Origin: Echinicola soli
GTDB lineage: Bacteria > Bacteroidota > Bacteroidia > Cytophagales > Cyclobacteriaceae
NCBI RefSeq assembly: GCF_006575665.1
Contig: NZ_CP041253.1
Span: 2,765,001-2,829,000, forward strand
Reading direction: 5' to 3'
DNA length: 64,000 nt
This document shows positions 37,206 to 46,518 of this stretch, in pieces. The notes under the pieces are model-generated. The model was not told where the DNA came from. It searched no databases and saw only the letters and a list, made by a program, of their open reading frames with translations. The position numbers were made by a program, and so were the translations under genes. Within the stretch, counting starts at the first letter, position 1; each line of letters starts with the position of its first letter.

Positions 37206-37465
37206 ATCTCACGTTCAATCAATTTGAGATGCGAAATTAATAAAATACCGACAAAATGACAGGTTTTTGCTCGTTAATCTTTTATTAGTACACAGATTTA
37301 AAAATTGGGTTAGTGGACATGATGGAAATGATTGATGGAGCGGGTTTTAGCGTTAATTTTTCAGGAATATTTTTGGTTTAGCATGAAAATTGGTTTATTC
37401 TTCTAAGCAAGTTGTTTTTGCAATTAACACGAAAACATTTTTCATTAAAGTAGACTTTTACTTAT

Positions 37466-37473
37466 TATCTTTA
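37466..37473 (+). promoter_or_regulatory. Candidate -7 box for tamB
   Basis: TATCTTTA differs from TAnnTTTG at its last base and lies 23 bp before the TTG start of tamB. No certain -33 element was seen. Confidence 0.35.
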
Positions 37474-37496
37474 CTAAGAGAACTAAACAGACACAA

Positions 37497-40400
37497 TTGA
37501 ATAAACTAAAAAAGGTACTTTATAAATTTTTCAAGGTATTTAAGGTAATACTATTGGTATTGCTGGTACTTATTGTGGGTGCTTTGCTCTTTATCCGGAG
37601 TCCATGGGGCCAAGACATCATTGTAGGGAAGGCCATCAGCTACGTAAAGGGTAAAACCAACACAGAGATGGACATTGAAAAGCTTTATGTTACTTTTTCG
37701 GGAAATTTATTTTTGGAAGGACTTTACCTCGAAGACCAAAAAGGAGATACGCTTCTTTATTCGGGAGCATTGGAGACCGGTGTTGAAATTTGGCCGTTGC
37801 TCCAAGATGGTGCTATTCACATATCCAAATTGGAATGGAATCAGCTCACCGCCAATGTGATTCGTGATGGAGAAAGCGGGAAATTTAATTTTGATTTTTT
37901 GATGGAGGCATTTGCTTCCGGTGATAGTACGACCGCTGCAGCGCCGGATACTGCCCAAACATCCCCGGAAATGCCACAGGTGGATTTAGGGCCAGTGGAT
38001 TTAAGGGATTTTAATATTACGTACCAAGATGGAGTGATGGGGATAGACTCCAAGGTCAATTTAGGAGAAATCCACTTGGACATGAAACGGATTGATCTAG
38101 ATAAGATGGCTTTTTATATCCAGGATTTTCAGTTTAGAAATACCTCCGCGAGCTATACACAAACCAAGCCTTTTCCTCCCTCAGCGGAAGATACGACAGC
38201 AGCCTCACCCATGCCAGTGATAATCATCGATCATTTTTTGGTAGAAAATGTTCAAGCGATGTATGAATCCATACCGGATGAAATGAAAGCCCAAGTGGAT
38301 TTAGGCAAGTTTCTAGTGGAGCTGCCTGAAGCGGACCTCACTACCCAGAAAGTGCATCTAAAAAGGATGGAATTAACCGATTCCAATATCAACCTTAAAA
38401 TGCCACGGGCCACTTCATCCGACAATGAAACTGAGACAACCACGAGCGAGTCTGCCCCCTTCCAGTGGCCAGACTGGATAGTAGATGTTAATGCCATTGC
38501 ACTGGAAAGAAACCAGTTTGATGTTACTTTTGGTGATGAAAAGGTGACACCAGGAGCATTTAACCCTGAAGCAATTTCCATTTCAGATTTTCACTTTCTC
38601 GCTTCTCAGATTTACCTAAAAGAGGGCGGTGCAGGAATTTCATTGGACCGTTTTGACTTTAAAGAGGCCAGCGGATTTCAATTACAGGAATTTGGGTTTA
38701 AAGCAGCCGTATCAGATACGGAAGTGTCCATTGAGGATTTGGGCATAACCACTGGAAACAGTGCGCTGGGAGGTGGTATGACCTTGACCTACCAGTCTAT
38801 GGATGAGCTGATCAATTATCCCGATAGGTCTAATTTTGATGTGCAACTTCCTAAAATAAAACTCAATGGAAAGGATGCCTTTTATTTTGCTCCTGATTTG
38901 CGCAAAGACACTATTTTCAAAGAGGTGAATAAAAAGAACCTTACCGGCAAACTACAAGTCGAAGGGAGCTTGACCAATATGAGGGTCAATAAAACGCAGT
39001 TGAATTGGGGCAAAACTACCCAAGTGTCTGTAGATGGAATCCTGAAGCAGGTGATGGATACCGAAAAGCTCCAGGTGGACTTGAAAACGGTCCGTTTCAA
39101 TACAACCAGGAAAGATTTGTTGGCGTTTTTAGATGAAGCGGACTATGGTGTACGGTTTCCGGACCGGATTACTTTAAACAGCTCCGTGAAAGGAATGCTG
39201 AATGACCTCGTGGCCCACGCATCCGTCGAGACGACGGATGGAAATCTTTTTGCCGATGCCAAATACATGGACAGAGAGCAGCTGATTTTTGATGCCCAAG
39301 TGAAGGGAGAGCAGTTACTGATGGAAAAAATACTTCCCGGCCAAGGGCTGGGAACATTGACTTTTGAAATTGATGCTTCGGGCAGTGGAAGTACTATGGA
39401 AGAACTTGATGCTAACTTAACCAGTGCTTTTGAGGAATTGTCTTATAATGGCTATGATTTTTCCGGACTTTCGCTGGATGGCCAGTTGACCGATGGAGAA
39501 GGTGAGGTCAATGCATCTTTTACGGATGAAAACCTGGACATGGCACTTAAGGTGGGGTTATTGTTGGATTCGGTGGATGCGAAATATACAGCGGACCTAA
39601 ATCTCAAAGGAGCCAATCTCAGAAATTTAGGAGTGACGGCAAAGAACATTCGTGCTCGTTTGAAGTTGATGGCCGAATTTCAGGGCAATCCAGAGCACTT
39701 CGATGTGACCACCAAGATGAGCGAAGGCTTGGTGGTGTACGATGATCGTTCATATCCACTTGGGGAGCTGGATATCCAAGCTGCTGTCCGACCGGACAGT
39801 ACGAGTGTGGATATTCACAGCATGATGCTGAATGGGTATCTGCGGTCAAATTCCTCTCCTGCGCAGATCTCAGCAGGAATGCAGCGCCACTTTGAAGGGT
39901 ACTTTAAAGACTCATTGCAAGGAGACAGTAGTTCTGTGGATACTTCCTTTCAGGAACCCGTCAATTTGGATTTACAGATGGCGTTTAAGCGGGCACCGGT
40001 ACTGGATCAGGTGTTTTTAGAAGGCCTGGAACAGATGGATTCCGTGGATATCAATGTCAACTTCCGTGAACATGAAAAACAGCTCCAGGCCAGTATAAGT
40101 TTGCCTCGTGTCCGATATAATGAAATGATGCTGGACAGCCTTTTGGTGGATGTGGACGGAGATGGAACAGAAATGAAACTGGATGTGGGATTTGAGGGGT
40201 TGACGGTATCTCCGCTGGCCATGGGCAGAACTTCCTTTAAGGGCAATTTCAGTGGTCAAAATCTATATATGAATTTCGAGTCTTACGATGAAGAAGAGTT
40301 GCTGTATTTTGTGGATTCCGAATTGGATTTCAAGGGAGATACTATGCATTTGCATGTCGTTCCAGAAGGCTTGGTGCTAAACAGACAGCAGTGGGAGGTG

Positions 40401-42548
40401 CCCGCATCTAACCAGGTTTCCTATGCTGATAACGCATTGAGGTTTTCGGATTTTAGTTTTACGTATGAAGGTCAGCACCTCACCTTTAGCAATGGTTTAA
40501 ATCAACAAGTAGCTGAGCAGGTAGGCGTTACTTTTGATGATTTTCGACTTGGAACCATCATGAGTTTGCTAAACCCAGACCAGTTACTACTAGGAGGTGA
40601 GCTAAACGGGGATTTTGTGGTTGAAAATCCATTTGGAGCCACTGGGATCGTCGCGGACATGGACATTACAGATATGAAGGCCATGGATGTAGAACTCGGG
40701 AACCTTGCCCTGAGGGCAAAGTCCGAAGATACCAAGTTATACGATTTTAACCTTGCGCTAAAAGACCGTGAGATTGATTTGGATATTGTGGGCGATTACC
40801 AAGCCAGGGAAGAAGGGGCGGATTTGAACCTTAAAATGGATTTAAATGAGCTACAGCTGAAAGTGCTCGAAAAGCTCATGCCTGATCAGTTTGGAGAGGC
40901 CACTGGAAATCTGCAAGGAAACTTGGCCGTAGATGGCACTACGACAGCTCCCCAATACGAGGGAGCGTTTAATTTTGAGTCTGCCTCGCTGGTGGTGAAA
41001 ATGCTGAACTCAAAATTCACATTGCCCACCCAGCCGTTACGTGTCGATGATCAAGGAGTGTACTTTGACCAATATAGCTTCAAGGATGCCGATGGAAATA
41101 GCTTTACCCTGAATGGAGAAGTGGGCACAGAAGATATGACCAACCCGGTGTTTGATCTAAAGCTGGCCGCGCAAAACTTCCAGGTGCTCAATTCTACCCG
41201 TGAAGATAATGACCTATTTTACGGAAAAGCCAATATCAATGCTGATGTCAGCATCACTGGAGATATGAATCTTCCAGTCGTAAAGGCAGATTTAAAGGTG
41301 AATGAAGGAACGGACTTGACTTTTGTCATTCCAGAGACACAGCTGGAAGTGGTCGAGCGAGAAGGAGTGGTGCTCATAGTGGATAGAGATAATCCCAACG
41401 ATATCCTGACGAAGCGGGAGATGGAAAATCCAGAGGCTGCTTTTACAGGATTGGAAATTGCAGCGCTGCTGAAGGTAGATCCAAATGCGGTTTTCAGGGT
41501 GATTGTAGATGAGCGTTCGGGAGATAACCTGATGATTGCAGGAGAGGCCGACCTGAACCTGAATATCGAGCCCAATGGTAAAATGAACCTGTCAGGTATC
41601 TATGAGCTTTCCAAAGGACATTATGAGATGAGCCTCTACAACTTGGTCTCCCGAAAATTCAATATCGTCGAAGGGAGTTCCATTACCTGGAAGGGAGATC
41701 CCATGGATGCCGATATGGATATTACTGCTTCATATGATGTGAAAACTTCAGCGAGTGACCTTATGGCCACCCAAACTTCGGGCGTGAGTTCGGAGGTCTC
41801 TACACAATATCAAGAACGATTGCCCTTTATTGTTTATTTGAATGTAGAAGGGGAGTTGATGCGTCCGCAGATATTTTTCCAATTGGACATGCCCGAAGAT
41901 GAACAAGGCGCCTTAGGTGGAAATGTTTATTCCAAGATTCAGCAAGTCAATGAGGAAGAAGGGGAATTGAACCGTCAGGTGTTTTCTTTGATGGTCCTTC
42001 AGAAATTCATGCCGGCCACAGGAGGAGACGGCACTGGAGGAGGTACTGCAGGGTTGGCGAGATCCAGTGTCAGTCAAATGCTTTCTAGCCAGTTAAATGC
42101 CCTGTCCAGTAATGTGCTGGGCAATTCTGGTTTTGAGCTAAATTTTGACTTGGACAGCTATGAGGGGTATCAGGGTGCACAGACCCAGTTAAATGTGAGC
42201 GCACAAAAAAGGCTTTTTGATGATCGATTGATAGTCCAGGTGGGGAGTGAGATGGAACTGGAAAGCTCCGGTCAAGATACTCAAAATGACGGTGCTGTAT
42301 TTGGAAATGTGAACATCGAGTACTTACTCACTGAAAACGGTAGGTACCGCCTGAGGGGATTTAGGAAAAATGAATTTGAAAGCATCATCGATGGACAAGT
42401 GATCGTCACGGGAGTGGCCTTCATTCTGAACAGGGAATTCAACAAATTCAAGAATTTTTGGAAAAGCGAGGAAAGGATACAGCGCGAAAGTGAAGAAGAA
42501 ACCAAGCAACCTGAAGCTGTAGAGGGTAAAAATAAAGAGGAACAATAA
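37497..42548 (+). CDS. tamB: TamB family translocation/assembly protein (AsmA-like lipid transporter)
   Basis: This is a very large protein of 1683 residues with one N-terminal transmembrane helix (about 13-33) and a long periplasmic beta-taco body. The C-terminal TamB domain (PF04357, about 1200-1640) carries segments such as IYELSKGHYEMSLYNL and FNIVEGSSITWKGDP. TamB bridges the inner and outer membranes and is now thought to carry phospholipids and assist barrel assembly. A Ser/Thr/Ala-rich linker lies near residues 140-160. The start is TTG at 37497; no upstream ATG is in frame. It overlaps tamL by one base. Confidence 0.92.
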   Translation: MNKLKKVLYKFFKVFKVILLVLLVLIVGALLFIRSPWGQDIIVGKAISYVKGKTNTEMDIEKLYVTFSGNLFLEGLYLEDQKGDTLLYSGALETGVEIWPLLQDGAIHISKLEWNQLTANVIRDGESGKFNFDFLMEAFASGDSTTAAAPDTAQTSPEMPQVDLGPVDLRDFNITYQDGVMGIDSKVNLGEIHLDMKRIDLDKMAFYIQDFQFRNTSASYTQTKPFPPSAEDTTAASPMPVIIIDHFLVENVQAMYESIPDEMKAQVDLGKFLVELPEADLTTQKVHLKRMELTDSNINLKMPRATSSDNETETTTSESAPFQWPDWIVDVNAIALERNQFDVTFGDEKVTPGAFNPEAISISDFHFLASQIYLKEGGAGISLDRFDFKEASGFQLQEFGFKAAVSDTEVSIEDLGITTGNSALGGGMTLTYQSMDELINYPDRSNFDVQLPKIKLNGKDAFYFAPDLRKDTIFKEVNKKNLTGKLQVEGSLTNMRVNKTQLNWGKTTQVSVDGILKQVMDTEKLQVDLKTVRFNTTRKDLLAFLDEADYGVRFPDRITLNSSVKGMLNDLVAHASVETTDGNLFADAKYMDREQLIFDAQVKGEQLLMEKILPGQGLGTLTFEIDASGSGSTMEELDANLTSAFEELSYNGYDFSGLSLDGQLTDGEGEVNASFTDENLDMALKVGLLLDSVDAKYTADLNLKGANLRNLGVTAKNIRARLKLMAEFQGNPEHFDVTTKMSEGLVVYDDRSYPLGELDIQAAVRPDSTSVDIHSMMLNGYLRSNSSPAQISAGMQRHFEGYFKDSLQGDSSSVDTSFQEPVNLDLQMAFKRAPVLDQVFLEGLEQMDSVDINVNFREHEKQLQASISLPRVRYNEMMLDSLLVDVDGDGTEMKLDVGFEGLTVSPLAMGRTSFKGNFSGQNLYMNFESYDEEELLYFVDSELDFKGDTMHLHVVPEGLVLNRQQWEVPASNQVSYADNALRFSDFSFTYEGQHLTFSNGLNQQVAEQVGVTFDDFRLGTIMSLLNPDQLLLGGELNGDFVVENPFGATGIVADMDITDMKAMDVELGNLALRAKSEDTKLYDFNLALKDREIDLDIVGDYQAREEGADLNLKMDLNELQLKVLEKLMPDQFGEATGNLQGNLAVDGTTTAPQYEGAFNFESASLVVKMLNSKFTLPTQPLRVDDQGVYFDQYSFKDADGNSFTLNGEVGTEDMTNPVFDLKLAAQNFQVLNSTREDNDLFYGKANINADVSITGDMNLPVVKADLKVNEGTDLTFVIPETQLEVVEREGVVLIVDRDNPNDILTKREMENPEAAFTGLEIAALLKVDPNAVFRVIVDERSGDNLMIAGEADLNLNIEPNGKMNLSGIYELSKGHYEMSLYNLVSRKFNIVEGSSITWKGDPMDADMDITASYDVKTSASDLMATQTSGVSSEVSTQYQERLPFIVYLNVEGELMRPQIFFQLDMPEDEQGALGGNVYSKIQQVNEEEGELNRQVFSLMVLQKFMPATGGDGTGGGTAGLARSSVSQMLSSQLNALSSNVLGNSGFELNFDLDSYEGYQGAQTQLNVSAQKRLFDDRLIVQVGSEMELESSGQDTQNDGAVFGNVNIEYLLTENGRYRLRGFRKNEFESIIDGQVIVTGVAFILNREFNKFKNFWKSEERIQRESEEETKQPEAVEGKNKEEQ

Positions 42549-44851
42549 TGAGTAGATTCTTTCAATACCGGCTGTTTTTTTTGATGATGATCCTTAGCTC
42601 GTGCGGGGTCACCAGATATATTCCAGAGGATGAACAACTCTACACTGGCTCATCCCTTAAAATCACGACGGAGGACAAGGAGAATGTAAATGATAAGACC
42701 CTTGAAGTGATACAAAGCCGGCTGCACGAGATGATCCGTCCAGAGCCGAACAGTAAGTTTTTGGGGATGCGAATTGGGCTGTGGGCACACTATAAAGGCA
42801 CTCAAGAAAAACCAGGGTTTTTCAACCGTTTTATGAACAAGAAATTCGGTCAAGAGCCTGTTTATTTTAGCCAAGTGAACGCATCCAAGACAGAGGAGTT
42901 ATTGCTGAACAGATTGGAAAACAATGGCTTTTTTTATGCTTCTGCAAATAGTGAGACCACCGGAAAGGGAAAGTTTTTAGGGATGGCTTATGAAGTGGAG
43001 GTCAGCCGGCCTTACCGTCTGGAAGAGTTCACCTTGGAGGGAGACAGTTTAAGTATCCAAAAAGAGATAAATGAAATCCTGAAGGAAACGAAACTGACAA
43101 AGGATGCCAGGTTTGAGTTACAGGCCTTTAAAGACGAGCGGGCACGTATAGATGAAGCGTTGAAGTTGAAGGGGTTTTATAATTTCAATGGAGATTACTT
43201 GATTTTTGAGGCGGATACCAATAACTATGAAGAAAGGAAATTTGACTTGTTTTTACGGCTAAAAGCAGGTGTGCCCGAAAAGGCCATTGTGCCTTATACC
43301 GTAAATGATATCCGTGTTTATCCCAATTATTCGGTGGAGGAAAAGACAAGTGCCCAGGATACCACGGTCATCGAAGAAATTGCTTTTATCCAAGATGTGG
43401 AAACATTCAGACCGGAATTGCTGGAAAGGTACATTCTGATAAAAAAAGGACAAAGATACAGTTCGGAGCAGTCCAGGTATACCTCAAACAGGCTTTCGGC
43501 CATTGGGAATTACAGGTATGTGAATTTGCGGTATGAGGAAGTGGATTCTGTAACATTGGATGATGGAGGGAAGCTCGATGCCAATATTTATCTTTCTCCG
43601 CTAAAGAAAAGGTCAGTAAGAGCGGAGCTACAAGGTATTTCAAAGTCCAATAATTTTATTGGGCCTTCTGTTTTGCTGACCTATCGAAACAGGAACCTGT
43701 TTAAGGGGGGCGAAACGTTGAATATTTCGGCGAGCTTTGGCTACGAAACACAGATAGCCGGAGGAGACCGAACGGGCTTGAGTACTTATGATATAGGGCT
43801 GAGCAGCGATTTGATTTTTCCTCGGGTGATCTTTCCCACGCAAATCCAGGACAGATTCAGGTATTCTGTGCCCAAAACCAAAGTTAGCTTAGGAGTGCAA
43901 TCTATCAATCGGATTGGGCTTTACAGGCTAAACAATGTCTCCACTAGTTACGGGTACTATTGGAATGCGAATAGGTTTGTTTATCATGAGATAAACCCGA
44001 TCAGCTTAAGTATTGTGAGCCTGTCGGATGTGACACCCGATTTTCAGCAGATTCTGGATGACAATCCTTTTTTGGCCAAGAGTTTTGAGCAGCAGTTTAT
44101 CGCTGGGCTTAATTATACGTTTAATTATAACCAACTGGGAGATAAGTTCAGGACTCATAAGATCTTCACAGGGTTTTCGCTGGATATGGCCGGTAACTTG
44201 ATTGGGGCGTTTGATGGAAAAAGTACTGTGGAAGAGCCTAACAAGATTTTTGGAATGGAATACGCCCAGTATGTTCGTGGAGACCTGGACTTTCGTTATC
44301 ACTTGCAGTTAGGAGAGGACCAGGTTTTGGCGACGCGGTTATTTGGTGGAGTAGGTGTTCCCTATGGGAATTCCATCTCCTTGCCTTATGTAAAGCAATA
44401 TTCCGCTGGTGGCCCCAATAGTGTTAGGGCTTTTAGGATTCGTTCATTAGGCCCGGGCTCCTATCGACCAGATTCTATCAATAATCAATCTTATTTCGAG
44501 CAGACGGGTGATATTCGGCTAGAAGGAAATATTGAGTACCGATTTCCGATCGTTCCTTACCTGAAAGGGGCGCTATTTGTCGATGCTGGTAACGTGTGGT
44601 TGATGAATGAGAACGAGGCATTGCCTGGAGGTAAGTTTACAGGCTCTTGGGCAAGCGAACTCGGCGTAGGGACCGGGATTGGATTAAGAATAGATATTGA
44701 GTTTTTTGTGATCAGGTTTGATTTTGCTTCTCCGTTACGAAAACCTTGGCTACCAGAGGGAGAGCGATGGCAGAAAGAGTTTAAACCATTTGACCGAGAT
44801 TGGAGGAGGGAAAATTTTATCTTTAACTTTGCGATAGGGTATCCGTTCTAG
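42548..44851 (+). CDS. tamL: TamL, BamA/TamA-family outer-membrane lipoprotein
   Basis: This is an Omp85 protein of 767 residues. A lipoprotein signal (MSRFFQYRLFFLMMILSSC, Cys19) marks it as TamL, the Bacteroidota version of TamA. POTRA-like modules occupy about residues 30-350. The 16-strand barrel follows and ends in Phe (NFAIGYPF). The barrel segment YSAGGPNSVRAFRIRSLGPG contains the conserved lid-lock VRGF/Y-like motif as VRAF. It follows tamB with a 1-bp overlap; proteobacteria have the opposite order (tamA-tamB). Confidence 0.93.
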   Translation: MSRFFQYRLFFLMMILSSCGVTRYIPEDEQLYTGSSLKITTEDKENVNDKTLEVIQSRLHEMIRPEPNSKFLGMRIGLWAHYKGTQEKPGFFNRFMNKKFGQEPVYFSQVNASKTEELLLNRLENNGFFYASANSETTGKGKFLGMAYEVEVSRPYRLEEFTLEGDSLSIQKEINEILKETKLTKDARFELQAFKDERARIDEALKLKGFYNFNGDYLIFEADTNNYEERKFDLFLRLKAGVPEKAIVPYTVNDIRVYPNYSVEEKTSAQDTTVIEEIAFIQDVETFRPELLERYILIKKGQRYSSEQSRYTSNRLSAIGNYRYVNLRYEEVDSVTLDDGGKLDANIYLSPLKKRSVRAELQGISKSNNFIGPSVLLTYRNRNLFKGGETLNISASFGYETQIAGGDRTGLSTYDIGLSSDLIFPRVIFPTQIQDRFRYSVPKTKVSLGVQSINRIGLYRLNNVSTSYGYYWNANRFVYHEINPISLSIVSLSDVTPDFQQILDDNPFLAKSFEQQFIAGLNYTFNYNQLGDKFRTHKIFTGFSLDMAGNLIGAFDGKSTVEEPNKIFGMEYAQYVRGDLDFRYHLQLGEDQVLATRLFGGVGVPYGNSISLPYVKQYSAGGPNSVRAFRIRSLGPGSYRPDSINNQSYFEQTGDIRLEGNIEYRFPIVPYLKGALFVDAGNVWLMNENEALPGGKFTGSWASELGVGTGIGLRIDIEFFVIRFDFASPLRKPWLPEGERWQKEFKPFDRDWRRENFIFNFAIGYPF

Positions 44852-44857
44852 TTATGG

Positions 44858-44986
44858 GTAGGATTGTAGAATTGTTTGATCGTAAAATTGAAGTTGTGCT
44901 TGGCTCTACTCATAAGCTTATCCCTATTTCATATCGCCGCGTCACAGAACATTTCCTTTTACAGTTTGACAATTCTACAATCCTAC
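44858..44986. repeat. Long-range inverted repeat between tamL and pfkA
   Basis: GTAGGATTGTAGAATTGT (44858-44875) has a perfect 18-bp inverted partner at 44969-44986. The arms continue imperfectly inward (…GTAAAA / TTTTAC…). The spacer is 93 bp. The element fills the whole gap between two convergent genes. Confidence 0.85.
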
Positions 44987-44991
44987 AATAC

Positions 44992-45978
44992 TTAGGTAGA
45001 TAGGATTTTTGCTACACGGAAGTCTTCTTCATCCACTTCCTTATCGTCTACTATTGCCCTTTTTATGGGGGTGTAAACGACCTTGTTATTGATGACGCCA
45101 GCCATCACATCACATTTCCCTTGCATCAGGCCTTCTACGGCAGATACGCCCAGTTTACTGGCAAGTACCCGATCGTAGGACGTTGGAGAGCCACCACGTT
45201 GGAGGTGGCCAAGGATGGTTACTTTAATGTCGTAATTGGGCAGGTATTTCTTTACTTTTTTGGAAATTTCCATTGCGCCCCCGCTTTTACCGCCTTCAGC
45301 CACGATGACCACATTGGCTTGCTTTTTGGCCTTTGCACGGGTGTTTAGGCGGTCTATCAATGCTTCCACAGGCATTTTTTTCTCAGGAATCAGTGTTGCC
45401 GCTGCAGCACTGCCAATACCTGCATTGATGGCGATAAAACCAGAATCACGTCCCATTACTTCTACAAAGAAAAGTCTGTCATGAGACGTGGCAGTATCCC
45501 TGATTTTATCGATGGACTCGATGGCTGTGTTACAAGCCGTGTCGAAACCAATGGTATTGTCAGTGCCAGAGAGATCATTGTCAATCGTTCCCGGCAAGCC
45601 AATAGCAGGAATGCCAAATTCCTTATAAAATAGGTGAGCACCTGTCAGGGAACCGTCTCCGCCGATGACCACTAGTCCATTGATACCGTGTTTTTGGAGG
45701 TTATCGTAAGCTTTTTTTCTTCCTTCGGGTGTTCTGAATTCAGCGCAGCGGGCGGATTTGAGGAAAGTACCTCCCCGCTCCAGTACATAGGCAATGTCAG
45801 AACTGTCCAGTTGTCGGATGTCATTTTGGATCATTCCTTCATATCCTCTATAGATCCCGTAAACTTCTATGTTATAATAGAAGGCACAACGGACTACTGC
45901 ACGAATGGCTGCGTTCATTCCCGGTGCGTCACCTCCAGAGGTCAGTACACCGATTTTAGTTATTGCTTTACTTTCCAT
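44992..45978 (-). CDS. pfkA: ATP-dependent 6-phosphofructokinase
   Basis: PfkA phosphorylates fructose-6-phosphate to fructose-1,6-bisphosphate. The motifs are GGDAPGMNAAIRA (15-27), GGDGS (near 108) and the catalytic GTIDND (near 130). The GGD form of the second motif indicates ATP rather than pyrophosphate as donor. At 328 residues it is the short bacterial form. It overlaps the mgsA stop by 11 bp, so it is translated from the same message and lies last. Confidence 0.97.
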   Translation of the reverse strand: MESKAITKIGVLTSGGDAPGMNAAIRAVVRCAFYYNIEVYGIYRGYEGMIQNDIRQLDSSDIAYVLERGGTFLKSARCAEFRTPEGRKKAYDNLQKHGINGLVVIGGDGSLTGAHLFYKEFGIPAIGLPGTIDNDLSGTDNTIGFDTACNTAIESIDKIRDTATSHDRLFFVEVMGRDSGFIAINAGIGSAAAATLIPEKKMPVEALIDRLNTRAKAKKQANVVIVAEGGKSGGAMEISKKVKKYLPNYDIKVTILGHLQRGGSPTSYDRVLASKLGVSAVEGLMQGKCDVMAGVINNKVVYTPIKRAIVDDKEVDEEDFRVAKILST

Positions 45979-46354
45979 TGTGTAAATCGGTGGTTATTTG
46001 TTTGAACATTAGTTTTGCAGAGGCCAGGTTGGTGGCCAGGGGAATATTGTGTACATCACAGATTCGCATCAGCATTTGTACATCTGGTTCGTGGGGATGT
46101 TTGTCCAGTGGGTCTCTGAAAAATATGACCAGATCGAGCTTTTTTTCAGCTGCCATAGCTGCTATTTGGGCATCACCACCATAAGGGCCTGACATCAGTT
46201 TTTCGACCTCAAAACCAGCTCGTTCGATGTGAGAGCCAGTCGTTCCAGTGGCAAATAAGCGAATGTCAGCTCCTAGAAGCCGGTCTTTGAAACCACTTAG
46301 AAAGTGTACCATGTCAGCTTTTTTTCCGTCATGGGCAATTAAAGCTATTCTCAT
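45968..46354 (-). CDS. mgsA: Methylglyoxal synthase
   Basis: MgsA converts dihydroxyacetone phosphate to methylglyoxal and phosphate, a bypass that relieves sugar-phosphate overload. The 128-residue protein has the family sequence: IALIAHDGKK with H8, LFATGTTG (phosphate-binding), and SGPYGGDAQ with catalytic D61. It directly precedes pfkA with an 11-bp overlap. No dedicated glyoxalase I/II pair is adjacent; the VOC gene at 24.3 kb is of YaeR type and may not serve this role. Confidence 0.97.
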   Translation of the reverse strand: MRIALIAHDGKKADMVHFLSGFKDRLLGADIRLFATGTTGSHIERAGFEVEKLMSGPYGGDAQIAAMAAEKKLDLVIFFRDPLDKHPHEPDVQMLMRICDVHNIPLATNLASAKLMFKQITTDLHNGK

Positions 46355-46518
46355 TATCGTTTGTTTAATAGGTTGATGGCCTAAAGTTATGAAAAATATA
46401 AGATTTTGTTCAAGGTTTGTTTTGGTAAGATGAGTATTGAAGGTTTAGTGGCCATAACATTTTTTGAAATGTCAATTTTGTGTTTAAGACAGTTTAATGA
46501 TATAATGCCATTGACCTA

